Counted from the first letter of the stretch, positions 1 through 6,556 are shown. The stretch: 9,915 nt of DNA from an archaeon (GCA_030594585.1 JAUVEX010000028.1:1-9915); one strand, 5' to 3'. Numbers and translations: made by a program. Notes: generated from the sequence alone by a model not told the origin.

Positions 1-1815
1 TGTTCCTGGTTTACCCCGCAGACTTTTTGAGGGTGGTGTGGGTTTTTTATTTACTCTTCCAGACACGACTCCTGATCTGTTAGGTGTACTCCCGTCGCTT
101 TGTGTGGGTGTGACTGCATCATATTTTATGGTTGTGGTGTTTAATGGATTTCCTGCGGCCGCCAGTGTCTTTCCACTGGGTTGTGCTGGTTCATCCCCAA
201 TAATGTCTGATAATCGTATTCCTGTTACTAAACTCCTTGGGCCTCCGTTCTCAATGCTCTTTGCTGTGCTCATAGGAATGTATCTGGATTGGTCAACTTT
301 AGATGATATTTTTTTTGTTTCTTTTTCAGGTTCAATGTTATTTTTTAACGCATTTATTGCACGGTCTACATTACCTTGAACATCGCCGGGAGGTAAGCTA
401 TCTTTTGAATACTTTTTAAGAATGGGTGTTATAGCCTCTGAATCTATATTTGACTTGCCTTTTTCTCCGTAAGAAGCCTTTCTTAAAGCCGCTAAATCCA
501 GTTTTATTTCTGTCTGGGTTGTATTGCCTATATTCTTATCAAACACATCCCAAGCATGTTTATCAAGTTTTGTTTTTGAATCTGTTATTGATTGTTCCTT
601 GATTAATTCTTCACTCATGTAATCTCTAGACCAATCAATGGGTGTTCTTTTTTTGCCTGAAGTGGGTAATGGTGTTGTTTTAGAGCCATCATCTATTTCA
701 CCTTTAATAATTCCCTTTATGTGCTCTCCGACATTGTCTGGTGTGTTAAACATTGGCTTGTATGATGCTTCTGTGTGTTTGTCTGCTTTTTTCATGATGT
801 TTGCCAGGCCTTCTGCAGCGGTTTGTTCACGATTGCCTTTGTATGATGCTTCTGTGTGTTTGTCTGCTTTTTTCATGATGTTTGCCAGGCCTTCTGCAGC
901 GGTTTGTTCACGATTGCCTTTGTATGATGCTTCTGTGTGTTTGTCTAATTTATTCATTAATCCATTAAATCCCGCTATTGCATCATCTGAATATTTTCCA
1001 AGATTTTTTGTTTTGTTTGAAGGTGTTTTTGTGGTGTCTTCGCCTTCAACACCTCCAGTAATCTGTAGGGGTGTATCATCAAGAGTGCTGCCGGTAATCT
1101 GAGGTATTGTCGATATTGTTTTCTCATCGCCGCCGGTTAAATCAATGTAATCTGTTATCTTTGTAGGTCCTGTGGTTAGTGGTGGTATTCCGGTCCGATT
1201 AGTATCGTCTGAAGGTGTTTTTGTAGTCTCTCCGCCGCCGCCTGTTTTGCCGCCACCGTTGCCGCCACCGTCTGTTGGAGGGCATGGAGTCGGGCAACCT
1301 ATTGTTACATTATGACCATATACAATTTTCCCACCATCCTCACTCGATTTGCTAGCGGAATTTGGAGTTTGACCAAAAAATACATTTTTCGAATGGCCAA
1401 TAACCCCTGCGGTTATAGAATAATTACCTGGTTTTGCAGAAGAAGTATTAGAAGGTTCCCCGTTTTCAAATACATGCCCTCCGGTCTGAGAGTAATTATT
1501 TCCGCTGCCGGTCGAATTATTATCGGTATTATTTACATTTCCATCTGTCGGACCAATAACGCCGCTATTATTCGGAGCGTAAACGCCCTTCCCACCAGAC
1601 CCACCGTCATCATATTGTAATTTTTCAAAAGCAGCACTTAATACGCTTTCATCAAGAGTGCCATGCTCTGCCCCTTGTCTTAAAAAATCAGCAGTGTTTT
1701 GCTTTCTTTGCAAACCTTCTTGATATTTATTAATTTTTTCGCTCAATGCACCAATACCCATAACCGCCACAATAAAAGAAAATGCCGCTGCAATCAAAAT
1801 AAAAAAATCAATCAT
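1..1815 (-). CDS. Large Thr/Gly/Asn-rich membrane-anchored surface protein, C-terminus cut by window edge
   Basis: I do not recognise this family. The frame is open for 605 codons to the left edge, so the C-terminus is missing. Start ATG at 1815 is fixed by an in-frame TAA two codons upstream and a GGGGG ribosome binding site 7 nt away. Visible layout: one hydrophobic anchor (about residues 2-24); a short charged helical stretch (25-70); a Gly-Asn-rich module (78-169) almost identical to part of the neighbouring collagen-like protein and holding at least six N-X-S/T sequons; a CPTPC motif (174-178) followed by a Gly/Pro linker; a Thr-rich region with repeated TTKTPS and QITG motifs (198-266); a 27-residue tandem repeat (298-351); then a Lys/Asp-rich tail. 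Low complexity, sequons and anchor suggest a glycosylated exterior stalk protein (inference). It has its own promoter and lies 63 nt downstream of the collagen-like gene. Confidence 0.85.
   Translation of the reverse strand, partial: MIDFFILIAAAFSFIVAVMGIGALSEKINKYQEGLQRKQNTADFLRQGAEHGTLDESVLSAAFEKLQYDDGGSGGKGVYAPNNSGVIGPTDGNVNNTDNNSTGSGNNYSQTGGHVFENGEPSNTSSAKPGNYSITAGVIGHSKNVFFGQTPNSASKSSEDGGKIVYGHNVTIGCPTPCPPTDGGGNGGGKTGGGGETTKTPSDDTNRTGIPPLTTGPTKITDYIDLTGGDEKTISTIPQITGSTLDDTPLQITGGVEGEDTTKTPSNKTKNLGKYSDDAIAGFNGLMNKLDKHTEASYKGNREQTAAEGLANIMKKADKHTEASYKGNREQTAAEGLANIMKKADKHTEASYKPMFNTPDNVGEHIKGIIKGEIDDGSKTTPLPTSGKKRTPIDWSRDYMSEELIKEQSITDSKTKLDKHAWDVFDKNIGNTTQTEIKLDLAALRKASYGEKGKSNIDSEAITPILKKYSKDSLPPGDVQGNVDRAINALKNNIEPEKETKKISSKVDQSRYIPMSTAKSIENGGPRSLVTGIRLSDIIGDEPAQPSGKTLAAAGNPLNTTTIKYDAVTPTQSDGSTPNRSGVVSGRVNKKPTPPSKSLRGKPGT
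758..946 (-). repeat. 81-bp in-frame tandem repeat, two full copies plus 27 bp
   Basis: Copies lie at 758-838, 839-919 and a partial at 920-946. By eye the copies are base-for-base identical. The period of 81 is 27 codons, so copy number can change without shifting frame. The encoded unit contains DKHTEASYKGN and EQTAAEGLANIMKKA, probably helical. Identity even at third codon positions points to a recent duplication. Confidence 0.95.
1381..1583 (-). repeat. Shared module, copy A (inside the large surface gene)
   Basis: This stretch aligns without gaps to 1990-2192 at a constant offset of 609. I count about 20 mismatches in 203 positions by hand, so roughly 90% identity. It encodes the Asn/Gly-rich segment beginning YAPNNSGVIGPT and reaching ITAGVIGHSKNV. 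Identity falls off sharply on both sides, although weaker protein similarity continues to a YGHN motif at about 1309. Confidence 0.93.
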
Positions 1816-1822
1816 ATTTTAG

Positions 1823-1880
1823 CCCCCATTAAAAATCATATCACCCATATCGTTATTTTTGTAGTTAAGTAGTATATATT
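1823..1880 (-). promoter_or_regulatory. Promoter and ribosome binding site of the large surface gene
   Basis: On the minus strand a TATA-like AATATATA lies at 1873-1880, overlapping the stop codon of the upstream collagen-like gene. It is centred about 61 nt before the ATG at 1815. That predicts a leader of about 35 nt, which holds GGGTGAT and then GGGGG at 1823-1827, 7 nt before the start. This suggests the gene can be transcribed separately from its neighbour. Confidence 0.5.
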
Positions 1881-2748
1881 ATTTACTCTCGTAATTCTCT
1901 TTTTTTAATATATTCGGGTCTATTTCTTGATTGTGTCCATAAATTCTCTCCCCATCCTCAGTTATCGTTGGTGTTTCTTGTCCTGAAATTACATTTTTCG
2001 AATGACCAATAATCCCTGCGGTTATAGAATAATCCCCGGGTTTTTCAGAAGTAGTATTAGAAGGTTTACCGTCTTTAAATACATGCCCCCCTGTCTGAGA
2101 ATAATTATCTCCCGCGCCGGTCGAATTATTATCCGTATTATTTACATTTCCATATGTCGGACCAATAACGCCGCTATTATTCGGAGCGTAAATAAAACTT
2201 CCTCTGCCGAAATACTTTTTGAATGAGTCTTCTCCGTTTCCTCCGCCGCCGTCTTCTCCGTTTCCTCCGTTTCGCCCATCTATACCGTTGGTTCCGTCAA
2301 TTCCATTGGAGCCATCGATGCCGTTTTCGCCACTTATTCCATTAGTTCCGTTTGTGCCGTCTTTACCAGGCCCTCCCGGCGGTCCTGGAGGTCCTGTATC
2401 GCCTTTAGAGCCTTTAACAACCTTGACATCCCCGTAGCCTGCAGGAAGCGGGGGGCCGAGTTCCACCATTAAATCGCCTAAAGAACCGCCGCTGAATGGG
2501 TCCTCAACATATTTTACCTTTGAACTAGAATCACTATTGAGTTTGTCTTCGGGTTTTGCCTCGTATGCTGCCGCCGGTTGAAGGCCCAAATTAGAAAAAT
2601 AAGTAGCAGATTCTTCTGCTTTGCGTTGCATAAAATATTCATCTTTTTTGGGTTTGTATGTTGTTCCTGAATCATCAGCTAGCCCGACAGAAAAAATAGT
2701 AATCGCTATTGCCGCAAACAGGCCAAAGAGGATAACAAGGTCTAACAT
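1879..2748 (-). CDS. Membrane-anchored collagen-like protein
   Basis: The 289-residue protein starts with a hydrophobic anchor (residues 2-22). A charged linker (25-112) follows, then an uninterrupted collagen-type Gly-X-Y tract of 20 triplets (113-172) that opens with GPPGPPGGPG and continues with GID, GTN, GSN and GEN triplets. A Gly/Asn module (186-272) follows; it is shared with the neighbouring surface gene and rich in N-X-S/T sequons. Gly-X-Y tracts normally form trimeric triple helices, so this is probably a trimeric extracellular stalk (inference). Asn and Asp dominate the Y positions after the first triplets, so stability would differ from animal collagen. No Cys is present. The start is supported by a TATA-like box 27 nt upstream and no ribosome binding site, as for a leaderless mRNA. 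It lies 92 nt downstream of the small soluble-protein gene. The collagen identification is strong; the role is not known. Confidence 0.9.
   Translation of the reverse strand: MLDLVILFGLFAAIAITIFSVGLADDSGTTYKPKKDEYFMQRKAEESATYFSNLGLQPAAAYEAKPEDKLNSDSSSKVKYVEDPFSGGSLGDLMVELGPPLPAGYGDVKVVKGSKGDTGPPGPPGGPGKDGTNGTNGISGENGIDGSNGIDGTNGIDGRNGGNGEDGGGGNGEDSFKKYFGRGSFIYAPNNSGVIGPTYGNVNNTDNNSTGAGDNYSQTGGHVFKDGKPSNTTSEKPGDYSITAGIIGHSKNVISGQETPTITEDGERIYGHNQEIDPNILKKENYESK
1990..2192 (-). repeat. Shared module, copy B (inside the collagen-like gene)
   Basis: This is the partner of 1381-1583. Here the module follows the collagen tract, whereas in the other gene it follows a short charged helix. Substitutions such as E/K and N/D in otherwise identical peptide show that the two copies have begun to diverge but stay in frame. 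Confidence 0.93.
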
Positions 2749-2770
2749 GAATAAAATATGGAATAAGGGA

Positions 2771-2779
2771 GTATATTAA
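2771..2779 (-). promoter_or_regulatory. TATA-like box of the collagen-like gene
   Basis: The minus-strand TTAATATAC is centred about 27 nt before the ATG at 2748, the distance at which archaeal transcription would begin at or next to the start codon. No Shine-Dalgarno-like sequence precedes the ATG, which fits a leaderless message. The same bases lie in the leader of the opposing short reading frame. Confidence 0.5.
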
Positions 2780-2865
2780 TGTTGATGAGAGATGCCTATG
2801 TTTTGCGGTGTAAAAAGTGCGTGTCTATTCAGGAATATGTTTACGAGGTCTCTGACCAGCCATAA
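2779..2865 (+). pseudogene. 28-codon half zinc ribbon, probable gene remnant or very small protein
   Basis: ATG at 2779 has a good AAGGGAG ribosome binding site at 2765-2771, 7 nt upstream. The frame runs 28 codons to TAA. It encodes one zinc knuckle, CKKC (residues 11-14), then EYVYE (19-23). The spacing C-K-x-C-x4-E-x-V-Y-E exactly matches the N-terminus of the zinc-ribbon membrane protein at 6556-7842 (residues 7-19), but the second CxxC pair needed to bind zinc is missing. Its last 25 bases lie antisense to the 3' end of the soluble-protein gene. The most likely reading is the 5' stub of a related gene truncated by recombination. A functional micro-protein that pairs with another subunit is possible but less likely. 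Confidence 0.45.
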
Positions 2866-3284
2866 CGCCCATAAATCATAACCGTTCCCTCTATTTCTGC
2901 TTTTTGTGTCGGGGGGGTGCGCCCTATTTTGTTTGCTATACTGCTAATGCCATCATAGACTGCGGTAGCTATTTTTTTTCCAACAATACCTCTTAATCCG
3001 TAGTAATAGTCTTCTTCAACAAGAACTCCAAAAAGCTGAGGTTCAAAATCTGTTCCTGTAAATGCATCTGCGGCATTGTCATTCAACTGTTGTATTTTTG
3101 CTTGTGCCGTGCTTGTTAATTCGTTATATGCTCTTGTGTGTATGTCATCCAAGTCTTCACCATCATAGAATGCTGTATTTGCGGATAAATTAATCATTGA
3201 TACTGTCTGCTGAAATGGCCGCTCGCCATTATTTCGTGCGTCCTCTTCACTTATGTAAACCGCGTTAAAATCTCCTCGTGCCAT
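2841..3284 (-). CDS. Hypothetical soluble acidic protein, about 147 residues
   Basis: I do not recognise the family. Starting at the ATG (MARGDFNA), the protein has 147 residues with no hydrophobic segment and no Cys. The N-terminal half is acidic (SEEDARNN, DGEDLDD), a helical stretch TAQAKIQQLNDNAADAF follows, and the C-terminal half has a YYYGLRGIVGKKIATAVYDGI segment and a Tyr/Trp-containing end. A GTG two codons upstream (3290) is a possible alternative start, but the ATG has GGTG 5 nt before it and a better leader. The gene heads the minus-strand trio and is divergent from the membrane-protein pair. Its 3' end overlaps, antisense, the short zinc-ribbon frame. Its own TATA box and an adjacent inverted repeat suggest regulated transcription. 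It is the only protein here without a predicted membrane anchor besides pelota and the 28-codon remnant. Confidence 0.75.
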   Translation of the reverse strand: MARGDFNAVYISEEDARNNGERPFQQTVSMINLSANTAFYDGEDLDDIHTRAYNELTSTAQAKIQQLNDNAADAFTGTDFEPQLFGVLVEEDYYYGLRGIVGKKIATAVYDGISSIANKIGRTPPTQKAEIEGTVMIYGRYGWSETS

Positions 3285-3327
3285 AATCACACCACTCCCT
3301 TTTATGTTATTACTATATAGTCAATAC

Positions 3328-3337
3328 TATTTAAATA
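3328..3337 (-). promoter_or_regulatory. TATA-like box of the soluble-protein gene
   Basis: TATTTAAATA, itself palindromic, is preceded on the minus strand by purine-rich CCGAAAAG, as expected for a TFB recognition element. It is centred about 48 nt before the ATG at 3284, so a leader of about 20 nt is predicted. The leader holds GGGAG and GGTG ribosome binding motifs. Confidence 0.55.
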
Positions 3338-3340
3338 CTT

Positions 3341-3360
3341 TTCGGTAATAAACTACCGAA
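3341..3360. promoter_or_regulatory. Candidate operator: perfect 7-bp inverted repeat
   Basis: TTCGGTA and TACCGAA flank a 6-nt spacer. The element abuts, and partly overlaps, the TFB-recognition side of the TATA box at 3328-3337. A dimeric repressor bound here would be placed to block initiation complex assembly for the minus-strand gene. It is about 85 nt from the plus-strand TATA box. No regulator gene is visible in the window. Confidence 0.4.
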
Positions 3361-3445
3361 CTTTGGTTAAAATGGCAAAATAAGTGGTTTTACTGTGTAA
3401 TTTACGCCTTTTGGATGCCTTTGGGCTACTCCAACAGACCAAAAC

Positions 3446-3455
3446 AATATAAATA
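3446..3455 (+). promoter_or_regulatory. TATA-like box of the membrane-protein pair
   Basis: AATATAAATA is preceded by CCAAAAC and centred about 26 nt before the ATG at 3477. Transcription would therefore begin almost at the start codon. The bases before the ATG (GGGTTT) are too close to serve as a normal ribosome binding site, consistent with a leaderless mRNA. Confidence 0.6.
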
Positions 3456-3476
3456 AGAAGCGCGTATAATGGGTTT

Positions 3477-4157
3477 ATGGATATTTACGATTTGCTTTTT
3501 TACCAGATACTTAAATTTGACCCGATGAATAGTACTGTTCTTACAGGCGAATTTGGACATGATTTGCTTTACGGGCTTTTGATTCCGGGAATAATTTTAT
3601 TTCTAATACTTTCAGAATTCGCTTCCTTTGTTGCGGGAAGCCACAAGGGCATCAAGCATCTTGTTACAATTGCAGCACTTGGTGTAATAATACAGTCCGG
3701 ATGGTATGCAATGATTGCTGGTGTTTCAAGCATTTACATCCCACTCGTGCTTGTATATTTCATATTGGTATTTTTCAAAAGAAAACTTATTACTCGAAAG
3801 CAGGAAGGTGCCGGAGCCGGTGCTTTTGGAAAGCTTATGGACTACTCGGGTGCTAGCAGTAAAATAAAAGGAGAAATAGCAGCCCATAAAGGATCCCGCA
3901 GCAAAATAGAGGTTGAAAAGGCCATAAGAGATATTATCGGGCTTCAGACAATATACAAAAATCAAAAACAAAGCACTATGTTTACCGGAGTCAATACTCC
4001 GGGTATGGAAGAGTCCTGCAAAAAAGCCGCAGAAATTCTTGAAAAGTTTAACAGAAAACAACAACAAAAGATAATGGATGAATCCATTACACGGGCGCCA
4101 AATTTTGATAATGATTTTAAGGTCAGTGTAAGTGCTGATATAATAGCAGATGACTAG
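3477..4157 (+). CDS. Hypothetical membrane protein, three helices plus cytoplasmic tail
   Basis: The 226-residue product is not recognised. Three hydrophobic segments lie at about 31-53, 62-82 and 85-100, followed by a strongly basic KRKLITRK. By the positive-inside rule this puts the remaining half in the cytoplasm. The tail has a Gly/Ala hinge (111-117) and Lys/Glu-rich helical segments (130-205), including EKAIRDIIGLQ and KKAAEILEKFNRKQQQK, which could make a coiled coil or protein contact. The single Cys lies at 181. The next membrane-protein gene starts on the very next base, so the two are surely co-transcribed and translationally coupled. A membrane-complex subunit is inferred from context only. 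Confidence 0.85.
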   Translation: MDIYDLLFYQILKFDPMNSTVLTGEFGHDLLYGLLIPGIILFLILSEFASFVAGSHKGIKHLVTIAALGVIIQSGWYAMIAGVSSIYIPLVLVYFILVFFKRKLITRKQEGAGAGAFGKLMDYSGASSKIKGEIAAHKGSRSKIEVEKAIRDIIGLQTIYKNQKQSTMFTGVNTPGMEESCKKAAEILEKFNRKQQQKIMDESITRAPNFDNDFKVSVSADIIADD

Positions 4158-4637
4158 ATGATAAACCCTTCACTGATTTTTGACGGCGGAATGGAATACG
4201 CGCTCACATTTCTTTTGGTGAGCGCTATTGTATATGCTGTTTTTGGTTTTGTCAGAAAGAAAGATACAGATAAAGGCGGATTTTTTCTTGATGAAAAAAC
4301 ATCGGGCATTGTTTCTGTAATAATCGGGCTTTTTGCTGCAATTGACCCCACAACAACGCGCATGATACAGAATTATATGCCATTATTCATTGGATTGCTT
4401 GCGCTTTTTTTCCTTATAATGCTTGGGAAAAAGCTTACAGAAGGAGAAGAAGGCCCTGATTCAACAACTCTTGCAGTTGTTCTTCTTGCTTTAATTGTTC
4501 TTGTATCTGCACTTGGTGGTGTTGGTTTTCTTGAAAGATATATTGGCTTTCAGGCAGAGAATGTCATGTGGGGCGTTGCAATTCTTGTTCTTGGCGCGCT
4601 TCTTTGGAACGCTGCAAAGGGATCTAAAACCGGATAA
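4158..4637 (+). CDS. Hypothetical small multi-spanning membrane protein
   Basis: The 159-residue product has four or five hydrophobic segments (about 13-32, 49-64, 73-90, 103-124 and 137-153) and short loops. The second segment is short and ends in a DPTTTR turn, so it may be re-entrant. Loops carry RKKDTDK (33-39) and KKLTEGEEG (91-99). There is no sizeable soluble domain and no recognised motif. Its ATG directly follows the stop codon of the preceding gene and has no separate ribosome binding site, so reinitiation is likely. Its compact form recalls accessory subunits of membrane machines, but no family can be named. It converges on the large Ig-like membrane-protein gene across a 53-nt gap. 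Confidence 0.85.
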   Translation: MINPSLIFDGGMEYALTFLLVSAIVYAVFGFVRKKDTDKGGFFLDEKTSGIVSVIIGLFAAIDPTTTRMIQNYMPLFIGLLALFFLIMLGKKLTEGEEGPDSTTLAVVLLALIVLVSALGGVGFLERYIGFQAENVMWGVAILVLGALLWNAAKGSKTG

Positions 4638-4653
4638 TATTAATTTTGTTGGT

Positions 4654-4672
4654 AAAAAACAACTAATTAGTT
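4654..4672. terminator. Palindrome and T-run between convergent genes
   Basis: The gap between the convergent genes holds a perfect 12-bp palindrome, AACTAATTAGTT (4661-4672), followed on the minus strand by GTTTTTT (T6 at 4654-4659). Archaeal termination depends mostly on T-runs, so this is a good terminator for the minus-strand gene. On the plus strand only a short TTTT run (about 4644-4647) is present. Confidence 0.5.
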
Positions 4673-4690
4673 ATTGATTGCGTTAACATT

Positions 4691-6556
4691 TCAATCAACC
4701 ACACATGTTTTACTATCAATATCCATCATAAGTCCTGACAGCGTGCAGGACTCCTGAATATATGTTATCTCTATTTTGCTTACCTGGTCAGTTATTTTGT
4801 TTCCGTCAGGCCATGTTATTTTTGCGAAATTAATCGAGGAAAGGTCTTCATCAATAATTACCTCATTATCACACACGCCTTCAGACAAATCCAATTCAAG
4901 GGTTCCGCAAGGTATCTCAGAGTTTGCAGCTCCTGCCCATGTCTCAAAACAAGCTTTTGCAACGCCTTCAACTACGGCTTCTGCATTTCCCGGGGTTGTT
5001 GAACACTGATAATCGTCTCCAGTAACAGAATGAGTATCACAATTGTTGTCCTCAAGAACCCCCTCTATTTTACTCGCTAAAATATCATCCTTAATATTTT
5101 CAATGTCTGAATCTCCTATTTTTTCCTTGTCACCCCACACTATTTTTTCTTCTTCTGAACATGTCAGATATCCGGCAACATTGCTTTTTACTGTGTTTGT
5201 CGTGCTTTTGTCATATGTAAAAGTGTAATTTATGGCAGTTGTCAAAAAAAGAGTTTTTTCCATTTCGATATTGGCTCCGTCATATTTTACTTCGCAGCTA
5301 AATGATGTCATGTCGTTTTTACCGACACATTGCGATTTGTCCTCCCAAACAGTCTTAGTAATATTGTATGTATTTGTTTCGCCTTTTTGTTCAAGATCGC
5401 AATTATCCGTATTAATTGTAAGGTCTTCCGGAAGCTCAAGAGTTATATCATTTATGAATGCCTCTCCATTGCGCTCGTTTATGGCGTTAAAATATATCTT
5501 GAATGGGTTTATATCCCCAGCGGTTTTGGTTATGGGTATTGGCTGCGGGTATTGTGTCCTTATTGTAAGCTTGAATGGGCCCGCGGATGATGTTGAAATC
5601 TGGTCTTTGAACTGAAGCTTGTTGTGTTTTAAAAGCTCGTCGTAATACTCGCGATTTATAAGCTCAAGATTTGTTGTTGCAATTGCATTATAGGTATATT
5701 CAACATATGCTGTTGTTGTGAATGTTCCGGCACAGTTTGGAGCCACAATATCAAAGCTTTCAAACCTCTGTTCCTGCGGATACACATCATCAACAGGCAG
5801 ATACATCCAGGCGGTTTTATTATCATTTAGATTTGAGTTAATTATATAGCTTCCGTGCTTAAGCGCCCTTGCATCTACCCTTGCGCCTACTTTTACTGTT
5901 GTAGCCTCATTTTTGCCCAAATTCTTAAGCTCGAACATCATTGTATATTCGTCTTCAGGCATGACAGTTTGGGGCATTACCTTAACACTTGTGATTTCTA
6001 ATGCAAGGTCCCCACCTTCCTGTGTTCCTTTTTTGGCATCTTTATTTGCCGCCCATTCTGTAGGGTCTGTAAGCATAAGCCATATGTTTTCAATACCATC
6101 CTTTATCGATGAAAATGTGCCTTCGGTCTTTTCACCCATGCCTAATTGTGTGTTTACATTTTGTGCTGCGTTTCCGGCTATTGGAACCCACGCGTTTAAT
6201 ATTGGTGCTAAAGCCATGAAAATTATCAAAACAATTATTAGGATTACAACCTGGCCGTATTCTTCGTTTGCTGCGGCCCAAATCCATGAAATGATGAGGA
6301 TAACGAAAATTGTTACAAGAATTGATGTTGTTGCAGTCATTGTTCCGAAAAAACCAAAACCGGTAAGCGCCATGAAAACAAGCATAGCAGCTATGCCCAG
6401 AATGCTGTCTTTTGATGTTAAGTTATCGCGATTGTCATATCCTATACCGCCAAGCAAAATAAAAGATGCAACTAATAATGAATAGTCCTCCATACCGAAT
6501 ATCCATAAAAGAATTGCTGCAACTATTGCAATTATTGTAGATTTTAACATAGACAT
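4691..6556 (-). CDS. Large membrane protein: about five helices and Ig-like, Cys-containing exported region
   Basis: The 621-residue protein has a hydrophobic N-terminus with about five helices (5-20, 26-40, 51-71, 76-94, 102-125). A linker (130-180) then leads to about 440 exterior residues. Residues 185-295 contain a strand pattern and LKNLGKNEATTVKV typical of CARDB-type Ig folds. Residues 325-450 form a second beta-rich part with PFKIYFNAINERNGEAFIND and ELPEDL. Residues 385-621 carry about ten Cys, probably forming disulfides, and several N-X-S/T sequons occur (for example NKT, NIT, NYT). The ATG at 6556 is chosen because it overlaps the TGA of the upstream gene by one base (TGATG). A longer version from 6586 would add ten residues inside that gene and has no clear ribosome binding site. 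Topology suggests a channel or anchor with a surface head. No specific family is recognised beyond the Ig-like pattern. Confidence 0.85.
   Translation of the reverse strand: MSMLKSTIIAIVAAILLWIFGMEDYSLLVASFILLGGIGYDNRDNLTSKDSILGIAAMLVFMALTGFGFFGTMTATTSILVTIFVILIISWIWAAANEEYGQVVILIIVLIIFMALAPILNAWVPIAGNAAQNVNTQLGMGEKTEGTFSSIKDGIENIWLMLTDPTEWAANKDAKKGTQEGGDLALEITSVKVMPQTVMPEDEYTMMFELKNLGKNEATTVKVGARVDARALKHGSYIINSNLNDNKTAWMYLPVDDVYPQEQRFESFDIVAPNCAGTFTTTAYVEYTYNAIATTNLELINREYYDELLKHNKLQFKDQISTSSAGPFKLTIRTQYPQPIPITKTAGDINPFKIYFNAINERNGEAFINDITLELPEDLTINTDNCDLEQKGETNTYNITKTVWEDKSQCVGKNDMTSFSCEVKYDGANIEMEKTLFLTTAINYTFTYDKSTTNTVKSNVAGYLTCSEEEKIVWGDKEKIGDSDIENIKDDILASKIEGVLEDNNCDTHSVTGDDYQCSTTPGNAEAVVEGVAKACFETWAGAANSEIPCGTLELDLSEGVCDNEVIIDEDLSSINFAKITWPDGNKITDQVSKIEITYIQESCTLSGLMMDIDSKTCVVD

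Noticed and set aside
758..946. CRISPR-like array
   Set aside because: The 81-bp units abut with no spacers and preserve a reading frame. They are an intragenic tandem repeat.
638..1102. Plus-strand 154-codon frame with repeated LYDASVCLSAFF peptide
   Set aside because: It is the antisense of the 81-bp repeat region in the large surface gene. Its repetition comes from that gene, and it has no promoter or ribosome binding site.
2219..2437. Plus-strand proline-rich 72-codon frame
   Set aside because: It is the antisense of the Gly-X-Y collagen tract. Gly codons read as Pro/Ser-rich codons on the other strand.
2898..2909. A second CxxC (CFLC) on the plus strand at nearly the spacing expected for the second half of the zinc ribbon at 2779
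   Set aside because: It is 80 nt, not a multiple of three, from the first knuckle, so it is out of frame. It lies antisense to a convincing gene and has no matching flanking residues. I treat it as chance, although it would be worth rechecking if sequencing errors are suspected.
3361..3445. Further signals in the divergent region, such as the short direct repeat GCCTTTTGG/GCCTTTGGG at about 3406-3425
   Set aside because: It is too short and imperfect to support a regulatory claim, and I see no other gene or RNA structure here.
5913..6485. Plus-strand 190-codon frame
   Set aside because: It lies opposite the helices and linker of the large Ig-like membrane protein, whose topology and gene overlap are convincing. 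No start signal is visible on the plus strand.
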